Assembly: GCF_937616625.2 (NCBI RefSeq)
Contig: NC_065572.1
Coordinates: 43,117,653 to 43,181,652 of the forward strand
Direction of reading: 5' to 3'
Source of the DNA: Mercurialis annua
Taxonomy: Eukaryota; Streptophyta; Magnoliopsida; Malpighiales; Euphorbiaceae
Length of the DNA stretch: 64,000 nt
Shown here one piece after another: positions 34,383 to 48,500 of the stretch. The translations under genes were made by a program, and so were the position numbers. Within the stretch, counting starts at the first letter, position 1. Each line of letters starts with the position of its first letter. Below the pieces are notes generated by a model. That model saw only the letters and a list, made by a program, of their open reading frames with translations, did not search any database and was not told the origin of the DNA.

Positions 34383-36139
34383 ATATTAAAATAACAATTT
34401 ACTTAATAAAGCGGTAAGTAGTAAGTACAAACTCACTGCTTGCTAATCCACGTGATAAACTGACAAGCAATTTGATTCGTCTCCGAAGCATGAACAGTCG
34501 ACGGGTCTAAATAATATAAATAATTATTAAAAACAGACCCTAACTCTAGAGAGTACTAGACATTACATATGATTAGCACAAATAACATGTCGGAATAAAA
34601 CAATCTATAGCAACACAAAATACCCAATAGGTAATAATGCACAATCAATACAGGTTTATTGAGTTCTTGTTTTAAAAATGCAATTTATAAATATTATTTA
34701 ACAAATTTTAAATATTAAATAATTTCCAAATAGTGGGTTAGTCGAGTTACCAATAACTACCAAACTAACATCACTTATCGGGTGATCCAAGTCTAACCCG
34801 ACTCAAAACGTTTATCAAATATAAACCCGAGTTTATATTTATTAAGATAACTTGATAAAATAATAAACCATTAAAATAGAACTCAATTACTTCGAATTCA
34901 AGTAACCCGAGTTACAAACCAAAAATTTAATTAATTAATTAAGTTTAAAAATGTTGAAGGGCTAAGTTGTAATTTAGCCAATTTCATGCCAAATTGATAT
35001 TCGAAATTAAATATAATTATTTTTGTTTATAATTCAAAACGAAATATAAAGTTACTAACCAACAACTTAATCAAATAAGTTTTAAATATCATTCAATTTT
35101 TCTTGATATTTGAAAACAAATATAATTACCCGAGTAATTATATTAAATTAAGTTTGTAAAAACACTTATCGTTTACAATTTACCAATTTATAAATTAAAG
35201 CGAGATTGAAAGTTATTATCAACCAAAATCAATAGTTAAAAACTAGAAGAATTCATTTTGATTTAGCCAAAATAATTTGATGATCACAATGGCCATTTAG
35301 CCATCATCTTCATTTTAAACAAACAACTCCCACCATTACACCAACAAGTTACAGCATCAACATTAAACCTTATGCATGAAGATTCAAACAATAAAGCAAC
35401 ATTAATCATCGAGAAGAGACAACCTAGAAGCTAAAGCAAACCCTTAAGCATGATCATAGGCATTATGTTTGATCTACACAGCAACCACATAACGAACAAG
35501 AAACCGCATAATTTATAGTGTGAATTCGACAAATCGAAACGTCGACAAACGGATAGATTTATCACAACACTATCAATTTGTTTATGAATCACAACATTCC
35601 TAAAGATCTAACATCATGAAATATAACAAGATCAAAGAAAATCGAAAAGGAATGCATCGGAAGTAATAAGAAAGTATGAAGCAGTTTACATGAACAAACA
35701 ATACGGTAAAACGACGGCGATTGAAACGATATTGATTGCGTACCGTTTTGCAAAAACCGAATTGGGAAACGTAGAGACGTTAGTCTAGAATCTTTGGAAC
35801 GAAACGGAATTGGTTTCGATCTACAAACGAACAAGAACGATCCAAGTTTCGATCTAACATCATGAAACTATCAATGGTCTCGTTCGAGACCGGATGCATT
35901 CAGCACAGGTCTCATTCAAGACCTGTGCTTGGTCGAGAGAGGGAATTGGCTTTGGGCCAATTCCCTTGGGCCGAAGGTAACCAATTTCTCTTGCGCCCAA
36001 AAAATAAAGAGACCAACCCAACTAGAGTCCAATCCTGATTACAAGTTACTCAAACAAAAAATCAAGTCACGAACAAGCGACCCGTAATTAATACCGGGAA
36101 CACATAACAATAAAAATAAAAAATTTATGGGATATTACA
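34383..36139 (-). mobile_element. Element D, LTR fragment (family II), part 2
   Basis: Continues LTR D from the 11-bp repeat to the LTR start TGTAATATCCCA at 36139 (minus). It aligns with LTR B (about 20700-22804) but lacks roughly 350 bases of B around 22205-22530, including part of the palindrome array. It joins satellite at 36140 at the same base as B does at 22805. Open frames such as 35589-35834 have counterparts in B but resemble no protein. Confidence 0.88.
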
Positions 36140-39100
36140 AAAACCAAACCGAACGTTTAAAACGTTACGAATCAAATCAAAATGTTTCACATTTTTAGCG
36201 ATTTAGGCCAAACCTTTACAAACATTACAAAACAAAACCAAGCGTTTCACCTTTTTAGCAAATTAAGCCAAACTCTTACAAACGTTACGAAAAAAATCCA
36301 AGTGTTTCACCTTTTTAGCAATTTTAAGCCAAATGTTTACTAACGGTCCCAAACAAATCCAAGCGTTTCTCCTTTTTAGTAATACAAGCCAAACGTTTAC
36401 AAACGTTACAAAACAAATCCAAGCGTTTCCTTTTTTAGCAATTTAAGCCAAACATTTACAAACGTTACGAAACAAATCCAAACGTTTCACCTTTTTAGAA
36501 ATCTAAGCCTAATGTTTAGCAACGTTACGAAACAAAATCAAATGTTTCACCTTTTTAGCAAATTAAGCCAAATGTTTACAAAAGTTACGAAACAAATCCA
36601 AACGTTACCCCATTTTAGCGATTTAAGCCAAACGTTTTTAAACGTTACGAAACAAATCCAAACGTTTCACCTTTTTAGTGATTTATGGCAAACGTTTACA
36701 AACGTTACGAAAAAAATCCAAACGTTTCATCTTTTTAGCGATTGAAGCCAAACGTTTACTAACGTTACGAAACAAATCCAAACGTTTTCCATTTTTAGCA
36801 ATCTAAGCCAAACGTTTACAAACGTAACGAAACAAAACCAAGCCTTTCACCTTTTTAGCAATTTAAGCCAAACGTTTAAAACGTTACCAAACAAATCCAA
36901 GCGTTTCCACCTTTTTAGCAATTTAATCCAAACGTTTACAAACATTACGAAACAAATCCAAACGTTTCACCTTGTTAGCAATTTAAGCCAAACGTTTACA
37001 AACGGTACGAAACAAATCCAAACGTTTCACCTTTTTAGCGATTAAAGCCAAACGTTTATAAACGCTACTAAACAAATCCAAGAGTTTCTCCTTTTTAGAA
37101 ATTTAAGGCAAATCTATACAAACGTTACGAAACAAATCAAAGCCTTTCACCTTTTTAGCAGAAAAAATCCAAGCGTTTCACCTTTTTAGCGATTTAAACT
37201 AATCGTTTACAAACTATACAAAACATATCCAAACGTTTCATCTTTTTAGCAATTTAAGCCAAATATTTACAATGTTACGAAACAAATCCAAACGTTTAAC
37301 CTTTTAGCGATTTAACCCAAACGTTTACAAACGTTGCGAAAGAAATCCAAACGTTTCCCCTTTTTAGCGAATTAAGCAAAACGTTTACAAATGTTATGAA
37401 ACAAATCCAAACGTTTCACCTTTTTAACGATTGAAGCCAAACGTTTACTAACGTTACGAAACAAAACCAAAAGTTTAAAACGTTAGGAAACAAATCAAAA
37501 AAATTCACATTTTTAGCGATTTAAGCCAAACGTTTACAAACATTACGAAACAAAACAATCGTTTCTCCTTTTTAGGAATTTAAGCCTAACGTTTATAAAC
37601 GTTACGCAACAAATCAGAGCATTTCACCTTTTCAGCAATTTAAGCCAAACGTTTACAAACGTTACGAAACAAATCCAAACATTTCACCTTTTTAGCGATT
37701 TAAGCCAAACGTTTGCAAACGTATGAAACAAATCCAAACATTTCGTCTTTTTAGCGATTTAAGCCAAATGTTTACAAACGTATGAAGCAAATCCAAATTT
37801 TTCACCTTTTTAGCAATTTAAGCCAAATGTTTACAAACGTTACGAAATAAATCCAAGCATTTCACCTTTTAGAAATTTATGCCAAACGTTTACAAATGTT
37901 TCGAAACAAATCCAAAATTTTCACCTTTTTAGCGATTTAAGCCAAACGTTTATAAACGCTACTAAACAAATCCAAGAGTTTCACCTTTTTAGCAATTTAA
38001 GCCAAACGTTTACAAACGTTACGAAACAAATCCAAAATTTTCACCTTTTTAGCGATTTAAGCCAAACGTTTACAAACGTTTCGAAACAAATCCAAACGTT
38101 TCACCTTTTTAGCGATTTAAGCCGAACGTTTACAAACATTATGAAACAAATCCAAATGTTTCACCTTTTTAGCGATTTAAACCAAACGTTTACAAACGTT
38201 ACAAAACAAATCCAAACGTACGTTTCACCTTTTTAGCGATTTAAGCCAAACGTTTAGAAACGTTACGAAATAAAACCAAACATTTAAAACGTTACGAAAC
38301 AAATCAAAATGTTTCTCATTTTTCGCGATTTAAGCAAAATGTTTACAAACGTTATGAAACAAAACTAAGCATTTTACCTTTTTAGCAATTTAAGCATATC
38401 GTTTACAAACGTTATGAAATAAATACAAGCGTTTCACCTTTTTAGCAATTTTAGCCAAACATTTACAAACCTTACGAAACAAATCCAAGCCTTTCACCTT
38501 TTTAGCAATTTAATCGAAACGTTTACAAATGTTACGAAACAAATTTTGCTATGTAAGCCAAATGTTTACAAACGTTTCACCTTTTTAGCAATTTAAGCCA
38601 AACGTTTACAAACGTTACGAAACAAATCCAAGCGTTACAACTTTTAGCAATATAAGACAAACATTTACAAACGTTATAATACAAATCCAAATGTTTCACC
38701 TTTTTAGTGATTGAAGCGAAACGTTTTCAAATGTTACGAAAAAAATCGAAGCATTTCGAAACAAATCCAAACATAAAAAGCGTAACGAAGCAAATTCAAA
38801 CGTTTCAACTTTTTAGCGATTTAAGCCAAACGTTTACAAACTTTTCGAAACAAAGCCAAAAATTTACAAACGTTACGAAACAAATCCAAGCGTTTCACCT
38901 TTATATCCCTTTAAGCCAAACGTTTACAAACGTTACGAAACAAAATCAAACGTTTCACTTTTTTAGAAATTTAAGCCAAACATTTACAAACGTTACGAAA
39001 CAAATCCAAGCATTTCACCTTTTTAGCACTTTAAGCCAAACTTTTACTAACGTTACGGAACAAAACCAAACGTTTCACATTTTTAGCGATTTAGGCAAAA

Positions 39101-40048
39101 CGTTCACAAACGCTACAAAATAAATCCAAACGTTTCACCTTTTTAGCGATTGAACCGAAACGTTTACAAACATTACGAAACAAATCCAAACGTTTCACCT
39201 TTTTAGCGAATTAAGCCAAACGTTTACAAGCATTACGAAACAAAACCAAACGTTTCACCTTTTTAGCGATTTAAGCCAAACATTTACAAATATTACAAAA
39301 CAAAACCAAATGTTTAAAACGTTACGAAACAAACATTACGAAATAAATCGAAACGTTTATAAAAGTTACGAAGCAAAACAAAACGTTTCACCTTTTTAGC
39401 GATATAAGCCAAATGTTTACAAACGTTACGAAACAGAACCAAACATTTCACCTTTTTAGCGATTTAAGCCAAACGTTTACATACATTACGAAACAAAAGG
39501 AAATGTTTAAAACGTTACGAAACAAACTTACGAAACATATCCAAACGTTTACAAACGTTACGAAACAAAACCAAACGTCTCACCTTTTTACTGATTTAAG
39601 CCAATCATTTACAAACGTTACGAAATAAAACCAAACGTTTCACCTTTTTGGCGATATAAGCCATACGTTTACAAACGTTACGACACAAATCCAAACGTAT
39701 CACCTTTTTAGCAATTTAAGCCAAACGTTTACAAACGTTACGAAACAAATCCAAACGTTTCCCCTTTTTAGCGATTTAAGCCAAACGTTTACAAACGATA
39801 CGAAACAAAACAAAATGTTTCACTTTTTTAGCGATTTAAGCCAAACGTTTACAAACGTTACGAAACTAAACCAAACGTTTAAAACGTTACGAAACTAATC
39901 TAAACGTTTCCAAACGTTACAAAACAACCTCAAACCTTTCCCTATTTTAGCGATTTAAGCCAAACATTTATAAACGTTACCAAACAAAACTAAACGTTTG
40001 CAAACATTACGAAACAAATCGAAACATTTCACTTTTTTAGTGCTTTAA
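36140..40048 (+). repeat. 60-bp satellite array, segment 3
   Basis: About 65 monomers and fragments between LTR D and solo LTR E. It begins with the same short variant (GAACGTTTAAAACGTTA) as segment 2. The stretch 39000-39180 shares unusual variants with 63700-63870 near the window end. The last five bases TTTAA are the left target duplication of E. Confidence 0.96.
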
Positions 40049-40870
40049 TGTAATACCCCAAAATATTTAATTATTTAATTGGACCACGTGTCCATTTTGG
40101 ATTTGCCAGAGTGGCAAAATCGGAAAGTTTTCCGATAAATAAGTTTTAGTAGGTTGGTTTTGGAAAATTAATTATGAGAAAATTAAGGTTATATTTCAAT
40201 TATAAAGACAGAATTGGAATTGAAAAGAAAAATGTCAAGAAAAGTCCAAAATAAAGTGCAGGGACCAAAGTGGTAATTTAGCCACTTTGTGACGGAAATG
40301 AAAATATTGGATTTTGACGGGAAAGTGTTAATATCGAGTTTCGTATTATTTATTGGATATAAATAATACATATAAGTCATAATAAAAGGATTTATCGATT
40401 TAGTTATGGACTAAATCGTATAAAAGAAAAGTTTAAAGAATAAATGATAATAAACAAAAAGAACAAGGATTAAAGTGGCACTTTAGCCGGATTATATATG
40501 AAATGAAAGATGGAATTATAGAAGCAGAGAAGGATCGAGAGAAATGGGAAAACCTTCGACAATACCGTCGTTTCGCCGCCGTTTCGCCGTTCGACGTCCG
40601 ATTCGAGTGATTTTCGCGGCGATTTCTTCAGAATCGAATCCTCTATCGATCCTAAGCCTCGTTTCAAGGTAAATTTCAAGAAATTTGGTTGAAAATTGAT
40701 ATTAAAGGGCTGTTTTGTATTAGGATTGAGTATTGGTTTGAATTCGACGTTTTTGAAGTTATTTTAGCGTTTTAATGAAAACCGAGATGCGGGTTTTGTT
40801 TAGTTGAATGTATAGCACGTCGAGATGGTTGAAAAATCCCGGAAAACGACTTTCCGGGGGGCTGTCATGA

Positions 40871-40960
40871 GTGTGCGTTCGCACACATTGAGTGTGCGTT
40901 CGCACACTTCCTAAGTTTTAGGGTGTGCGTTCGCACACTCACTGTGTGCGTTCGCACACT
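40871..40960. repeat. Palindrome array in LTR E
   Basis: Four copies of GTGTGCGTTCGCACAC at 40871-40886, 40892-40907, 40923-40938 and about 40944-40959, grouped in two pairs. Centre TT in all four. Confidence 0.92.
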
Positions 40961-42143
40961 ACCCTAAACTTGGCAGATTCAAAATCCCAACGGTCAGTTT
41001 ATAGATTTGCCTCCTAGGAACGCGTCTGTCAAATTTCAGCTCGATCCAACGGTTCAATTGGGAGAGATCGTCGTTTTACTAAACAGTGTCAGTGTGCAGG
41101 CAGCACATGCACATTGTCTTGAAAACTCCTTAAAACTTCATCGAAATGAAACTAAACCTTAAAACTTAAAAGCATTATACGTATAGGAATACGAGATTCA
41201 CGTCTAATCATTAAACATTAATTATTTATCAGACGTGTCAGAGCAGAGAGGTCAGTAGACGTGGGATAGCAAGGGCATATCATTTCATCGACCATATTTG
41301 TGATTGGATTGCGGTCACTGTGAGTTGCTCTTTACTTTCGTGTATTATACATATAAAGTTATTTTATATTGATATGTATACTGTTTTTTTACGCATCGCA
41401 TGTTAGATGATTTGATTAAATATTATATGTTTCTATCAAATGTATATACGAGAACTAGTATGCGATCCGAAGAAACTAGCTACCTATTGGGTGTCAATAG
41501 GCTGTGTGATCACCAGTATCGAGTCAGTCTAGTATGTTTGCATTGAGAAATGACTTGACACAGCTGGGAGCTGTTGATGAATATGATATTTACGATTGGG
41601 TTATGATTTCGATACGCAGAGTGAACTCGGCTACGGTGTAGCCTGGAAGTCCCCGTATCGAGTGGCTGGGCCACCAGCGAGTTGGACTCGCAATTGATAT
41701 TTACGATTGGGTTGAATGATATATGATTATTCGAGAGATGTGTCGCATGCTAGGATATTAGTTTCACACGGATCGAATACATGTTTATATGTTTTATATT
41801 ATTGTTTTCTTGAGATGCGATGCTATGTTTTTAAATTAATACCGTTAGTAAAATGCAACCTCACTCAGTATTTTCCCAAATACTGACCCCTCACCTTTGA
41901 TGTTTTCAGGTACTTAGTATGTGGACCTAGCTAGAGGCCAATTTAGAAGTCCAGAAGTCAGTTGTATATGTTTAGTATCTGACTTCTGTGAATGCTGCAG
42001 TAGTGGTCCCGCGTTGACAGAGTCGTAGCCTAGACAGCAGTACACATTGAGTGTACATATTACTTGCTGTCCAGTTTAGATGTTTTGTAGGCTACGTGTT
42101 TTATATGTGGTGCATGGCACTAGGTGCCAGTGATATGTTGGAT

Positions 42144-42230
42144 ACACTAACTGATGTATATAATACCGCGAGGCCAGTTCGTACGAGGTACGGTAACTAG
42201 AGCCCGCGAGGATAACAGAACAGTTAGTGT
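42144..42230 (+). other. LTR hairpin element in E
   Basis: ACACTAAC (42144-42151) pairs with GTTAGTGT (42223-42230), with two CCGCGAGG-type words inside, as at 9457-9541 and 16017-16101. Confidence 0.55.
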
Positions 42231-44904
42231 AAATGTTTGTGTATACATGTTATGTATACTTGCTTCTGTTGCTTTATGCTATTTGTTTATTATTTGTGAA
42301 AAATTAATAGTGATTTAAGGCTTGCTACGGGTTCCGGAGCTACCACTCCCGTTCCCTAGCGCCGGTTGCGGCTTAATATTTTGGGTCGTGACATTTAAGC
42401 CAAACGTTACGAATCAAATCCAAACGTTTCACCTTTTTAGTGATTAATGCCAAATGTTTACAAACGTTACGAAACAAATCCAAATGTTTAAAACGTTACA
42501 AAACAAATCCAACTGTTTCACCTTTTTAGCGATTTAAGCCAAACGTTTACAAATGATACGAAACAAATCCAAACGTTTCATCTTTTAGTGATATAAGCCA
42601 AACATTTACAAACGTTACAAAACAAATCCAAGCATTTCAACTTTTTAGCAATTTAAGCCAAACGTTTACAAACGTTACGAAACAAATCCAAGCGTTTCAC
42701 ATTTTTAGCAATTTAAACCAAACGTTTAAAACGTTACGAAATGAATCCAAACGTTTCACATTTTTAGCAATTTAAGCCAAACGTTATGAAACAAATCTAA
42801 ATGTTTCACCTTTTTAGCGATTTAAGCCAAACATTTACAAACGTTGCAAAAAAAATCAAAACATTTCACATTTCTAGTGATTTAAGCCGAACGTTTACAA
42901 ACGTTACGATACAAAACCAAACGTTTCACCCTTTTAGTGATTTAAGCCAAACGTTTACAAACGTTATGAAACAAATCCAAACGTTTCACCTTTTTAGCAA
43001 TTTAAGCCAAACGTTTACAAACGTTAAGAAACAAATACAAACGTTTCACCATTTTAGCGATTTAAGCCAAACGTTTATAAAGGTTACGAAAAAAAAAATC
43101 CAAACTTGTCATCTTTTTAGCAATTTATGCAAATTGTTTACAAACGTTACGAAACAAATCCAAACGTTTCACCCTTTTAGCGATTTAATCCAAACGTTTA
43201 CAAAGGTTATAAAACAAAACCAAACGTTTCAACTTTATAGCGATTTAAGCCAAACGTTTACAAAGATTACAAAAAAAATCCAAACGTGTCAATGTTTTAG
43301 CCATTTAAGCCAAACATTTACAAACATTTCGAAATAAATCCAAACATTTCCCCTTTTTAGCAATTTAAGCCAAACGTTACAAAAAAAATACAAATGTTTC
43401 ACAATTTTAGCTTTTTAAGCCGAATGTTTACAAACTTTACGAAATCCAAACGTTTCACCTTTTTAGCAATTTAAGCCAAACGTTTACAAAAGTTACGAAA
43501 CAAATCCAAACGTTTCGCCTTATTAGCAATTTAATCCAAATATTTACAAACGTTACGAAACAAAACCAAACGTGTAAAACGTTACGAAACAAATCCAAAC
43601 GTTTTACATTTTTAGCGATTTAAGCAAAACCCTTACAAACGTTACTAAACAAAACCAAGCGTTTCACCTTTTTAGAAATTTAAGCCAAACGTTTACAAAC
43701 TTTACGAAACAAATCCAAGCGTATAACCTTTTTAGCAATTAAAGCCAAACGTTTACAAACTTTCGGAAACAAATTCAAGCGTTTCACCTTTTTAGCAATT
43801 TATGCCAAACGTTTACAAAAGTTATGAAACAAATTCAAGCGTTTCACCTTTTTAGCAATTTACGCCAAATGTTTACAAACGTTACGAAACAAATCCAAAC
43901 ATTTCACCTTTTTAGCGATTTAAGTCGAACGTTACAAACATTACGAAACAAATCCAAACGTTTCGCCTTTTTGGCAATTTAAGCCAAACGTTTACAAACG
44001 TTTCGAAACAAATCCAAACGTTTCATCTTTTGACCCCAACTGTTTACAAAGGTTATGAAACAAGTCCAAATGTTTCACCTATTTATCAATCAAAGCCAAA
44101 CGATTGCAAACGTTACGAAATTTCAAAAGTTTCACCTTTTTAGCGATTTGAGCCAAACGTTTACAAATGTTACGAAAGAAATCAAAACGTTTCACGTTTT
44201 TAGCGATATAAGCCAAACTTTTACAAACGTTACGAAACACATCCAAACGTTTCGCATTTTTAGCAATTTTAGCCAAATATTTACAAACGCTATGAAATAA
44301 ATCCAAACGGTTCGTCTTTATAGCGATTTAAGCCAAACATTTACAAAAGTTACGAATTAAAACCAAACGTTTAAAACGTTACGAAACAAATCCAAATGTT
44401 TCACCTTTTAGCGATCTAAGACTAATGTTAACAAACATTACGAAACAAATCCAAACGTTTCACCTTTTTAGCGATTTAAGGCAAATGTTTACAAAGGTTA
44501 TGAAACAAATCCAAATGTTTAACCTTTTTAGCAATTTAAGCCAAACGTTTACAAATGCTAAGAAATTTCAAACCTTCCCCCTTTTTAACGATTTGAGCTA
44601 AACGTTTACAAACATTACGAAACAAATCCAAACGATTCCCCATTTTTGCAATTTAAGTCAAAAGTTTACAAACGTTACGAAATAAATCCCAAAGTTTCAC
44701 CTTTTTAGCGATTTAAGCCGAACGTTTACAAACATTACGAAACAAAGCCAAACGTTTAACCTTTTTTGCAATTAAAGCAAAATGTTTTCAAACGTTAGGG
44801 AACAAATCCTAACGTTTCAACTATTTAGCGATTTAAGCCAAACGTTTACAAACGTTACGAAACAAATCAAAATGTTTCATATTTTTAGCGATTTAAGCCG
44901 AACA

Positions 44905-46735
44905 TTTACAAACGTTACGAAATAAAACCAAATATTTAAATTGTTACGAAACAAATCCAAACATTTCACCTTTTTAGCAATTTAAGCCAAACGTTTAAAA
45001 ACGCTACGAAACAAATCCAAGCGTTTCACCTTTTTAGAAATTTATGCCAAACGTTTACAAACGTTATGAAATTTCAAATGTTTCACCTTTTTAGCGATTT
45101 GAGCCAAACGTTTACAAACGTTACGAAACAAATTCAAACGTTTCACGTTTTTAGAGATATAAGCCAAACGTTTACAAACGTTACGAAACACATCCAAACG
45201 TTTTGCCATTTTTGCGATTTAAGCCAAATGTTTACAAACGTTACAAAATAAATCCAAACGTTTGTTCTTTTTAGCGATTTAAGCCAAACGTTTACAAACG
45301 TTACGAAACACATCCAAACGTTTAAAACGTTACGAAACAAATTCAAACGTTTCACCTTTTTACCGATCTAAGCCTAACGTTAGCAAATGTTACGAAACAA
45401 ATCCAAACGTTTCACCTTTTTAGCGATTTAAGCAAAATGTTTACAAAGGTTATGAAACAAAATCCAAACGTTTAACCTTTTTAGCAATTTAAGCCAAACG
45501 TTTACAAACGTTACGAAACAAATCCAAGCGTTTCACCTTTTTAGCAATTTAAGCCAAACGTTTACAAATGTTACGAAATTTCAAATGTTTAGCCTTTTTA
45601 ACGATTTGAGCCAAACGTTTACAAACGTTACGAAAAAAATCCTAATGATTCCCCTTTTTAGCGATTTAAACCAAACGTTTACAAATGTTACGAAACAAAG
45701 TCAAACGTTTAAAACGTTACGAAACAAATCCAAACGTTTCACATTTTTAGCAATTTAAGCCAAACCCTTACAAAAGTTACGAAACAAAACAAAGTGTTTC
45801 ACCTTTTTAGCAATTTAAGCCAAACGTTTACAAACATTACGAAATAAAACCAAACATTTAAATTTTTACGAAACAAATCCAAACGTTTCACCTTTTTAGC
45901 AATTTAAGCCAAACGTTTAAAAACGCTACGAAACAAATCCAAGCGTTTCACCTTTTTAGAAATTTAAGCGTAACGTTTACAAACGTTACGAAATTTCAAA
46001 CGTTTCACCTTTTTAGCGATTTGAGCCAAACGTTTACAAATGTTACGAAACAAATTCAAACGTTTCACGTTTTTAGCGATATAAGCCAAACGTTTACAAA
46101 CGTTACGAAACACATCCAAACGTTTCGCCATTTTAGCGATTTAAGCCAAATGTTTACAAACGTTATGAAATAAATCCAAACGTTTCGTCTTTTTAGCGAT
46201 TTAAGCCAAACGTTTACAAACGTTACGAAACACATCCAAACGTTTAAAACGTTACGAAACGAATCCAAACGTTTCACCTTTTTAGCGATCTAAGCCTAAC
46301 GTTAACAAATGTTACGAAACAAATCCAAAAGTTTCACCTTTTTAGCAATTTAAGCCAAATGTTTACAAAGGATATGAAACAAAATCCAAACGTTTAACCT
46401 TTTTAGCAATTTAAGCCAAACGTTTACAAACGTTACGAAACAAATCCAAGCGTTTCACCTTTTTAGCAATTTAAGCCAAACGTTTACAAATGTTACGAAA
46501 TTTCAAATGTTTTGCCTTTTTAACGATTTGAGCCAAATGTTTACAAACGTTACGAAAAAAATCCAAATGGTTCCCCTTTTTAGCGATTTAAGCCAAACGT
46601 TTACAAACGTTACGAAACAAAACCAAACGTTTAAAACGTTACGAAACAAATCCAAACGTTTCACATTTTTAGCAATTTAAGCCAAACCCTTACAAACGTT
46701 ACGAAACAAAACAAAGTGTTTCACCTTTTTTGCAA
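44905..46735 (+). repeat. Nested tandem duplication, about 920 bp per copy
   Basis: Two blocks (about 44905-45825 and 45826-46735) share a series of unusual units: a TTTAAATTNTTACG short unit, a GAAATTTCAAANG unit followed by GCGATTTGAGCC, AAACACATCCAAACG, and GCCAAACCCTTACAAA. The pair is present again in the second large copy at about 50730-52560, so it is older than the large duplication. Confidence 0.78.
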
Positions 46736-47147
46736 TTTAAGACAAACGTTTACAAACTTTCCGAAACAAATTCAAGCGTTTCAACTTTTTAGGAATTTAA
46801 GCCAAACGTTTACCAACGTTACGAAACAAATCCAAGCATTTTACCTTTTTAGCAATTTAAGCCAAACGTTTACGAACGTTACGAAACAAATCCAAACGTT
46901 TCACCTTTTTAGCGATTTAAACCAAACGTTTGCAAAATGTTACGAAACAAATCAAAACGTTTCGCCTTTTTTGCAATTTAGGCCAAACGTTTACAAACGT
47001 TTCGAAACAAATCTAAACGTTTCCCCTTTTTAGTGATTTAAGCCGAACGTTTACAAACGTTACGAAACAAATCCGAATGTTTTGCCTTTTTAGCAATTTA
47101 AGCTAAACGTTTACAAACGTTTCGAAACAAATCCAAACAATTCACCT

Positions 47148-48500
47148 TTTAACCCAAACCGTTTACAAAGGTTATGAATCAAATCCAAATGTTTCACCTA
47201 TTTAGCAATCTAAGCGAAACGTTTACAAACATTACGAAACAAATTCAAGCGTTTCACCGTTTTAGCAATATAAGCCAAACGTTTACAAACATTACGAAAC
47301 AAATCCAAGCGGTTCACCTTTTAAGAAATTAAAGCCAAAAGTTTACAAATATTACGAAACAAATCCAAACGTTTAACCTTTTTAGCGATTTAAGACAAAT
47401 GTTTACAAACGTTACACCTTTTTAACAATTTAAGCTGAACATTTACAAACGTTACGAAACAAATCCAAACGTTTCACCTTCTTAGCGATTTAAGCCAAAC
47501 ATTTACAAAATGTTACGAAACAAATCCAAACGTTTCGCCTTTTTCGCAATTTAATCCAAACGTTTACAAATGTTACAAAACAAATCTAAACGTTTAACCT
47601 TTTTAGCAATTTAAGACAAATGTTTACAAACGTTTCACCTTTTTAACAATATAAGTCAAACATTTACAAACGTTACGAAACAAATCCAAACGTTTCGCCT
47701 TCTTAGCGATTTAAGCCAAACGCTTACAAAATGTTACGAAACAAATCCAAACGTTTCGCCGTTTTAGCAATTTAAGCCAAACGTTTACCAATGTTACGAA
47801 ACAAATCCAAACGTTTTCCCTTTTTAGCGATTTAAGTCAAAGGTTTACAAAATGTTACGAAAAAAATCAAAACATTTCGCCTTTTTTGCAATTTAGACCA
47901 AACGTTTCGAAACAAATCCAAACGTTTCACCTTTTTAGTGACTTAAGCCGAACGTTTACAAACGTTACGAAACAAATCCAAATATTTAGCCTTTTTAGCA
48001 ATTTAAGCCAAACGTTTACAAACGTTTAGAAACAAATCCAAATGTTTCACCTTTTAACCCACACCGTTTACAAAGGTTATGAAACAAATCAAAATGTTTC
48101 ACCTATTTAGCAATCTAAGCGAAACGTTTACAAACATTACGAAACAAATCCAAGCGTTTCACCTTTCTAGCAATATAAGCCAACGTTTACAAACATTACG
48201 AAACAAATTTAAGCGTTTCACCTTTTGAGAAATTTAAGACAAAAGTTTACAAACGTGACAAAACAAATCCAAACGTTTCACCTTTATAGCGATTTAAGCC
48301 AAATGTTTACAAACGTTACGAAACAAATCCAAACGTTTAACCTTTTTAGCGATTTAAGCCAAATGTTTACAAACGTTTCACCTTTTTAACAATTTAAGCC
48401 AAACATTTACAAACGTTACGAAACAAATCCAAACATTTCACCTTCTTAGGGATTGAAGCCAAGCGTTCACAAAATGATACAAAAACAAATCCAAACGTTT
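47148..48500 (+). repeat. Nested duplication, about 905 bp offset
   Basis: CCTTTTAACCCANACCGTTT, the GCAATCTAAGCGAAACG monomer and the truncated ACAAACGTTNCACCTTTTTA unit recur with an offset of about 903-905 bases (47148 and 48051). The same pair is in copy 2 (about 52972 and 53877). Confidence 0.72.

Larger units (their letters stand above)
40049..42393 (+). mobile_element. Solo LTR E (family I) with TSD TTTAA
   Basis: 2345 bp from TGTAATACCCCAAAAT to GGGTCGTGACA. It is flanked by TTTAA at 40044-40048 and 42394-42398, which restores the satellite word GCTTTAAGCC when removed. No primer binding site or interior follows. A perfect target duplication around one LTR is the mark of a solo LTR left by recombination between the two LTRs of a full element. 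It is closest to the LTR of A. Confidence 0.96.

Noticed and set aside
34190..34417. Open frame in the AT-rich insertion, continuing into LTR D
   Set aside because: It crosses the insertion boundary and has no recognisable motif.
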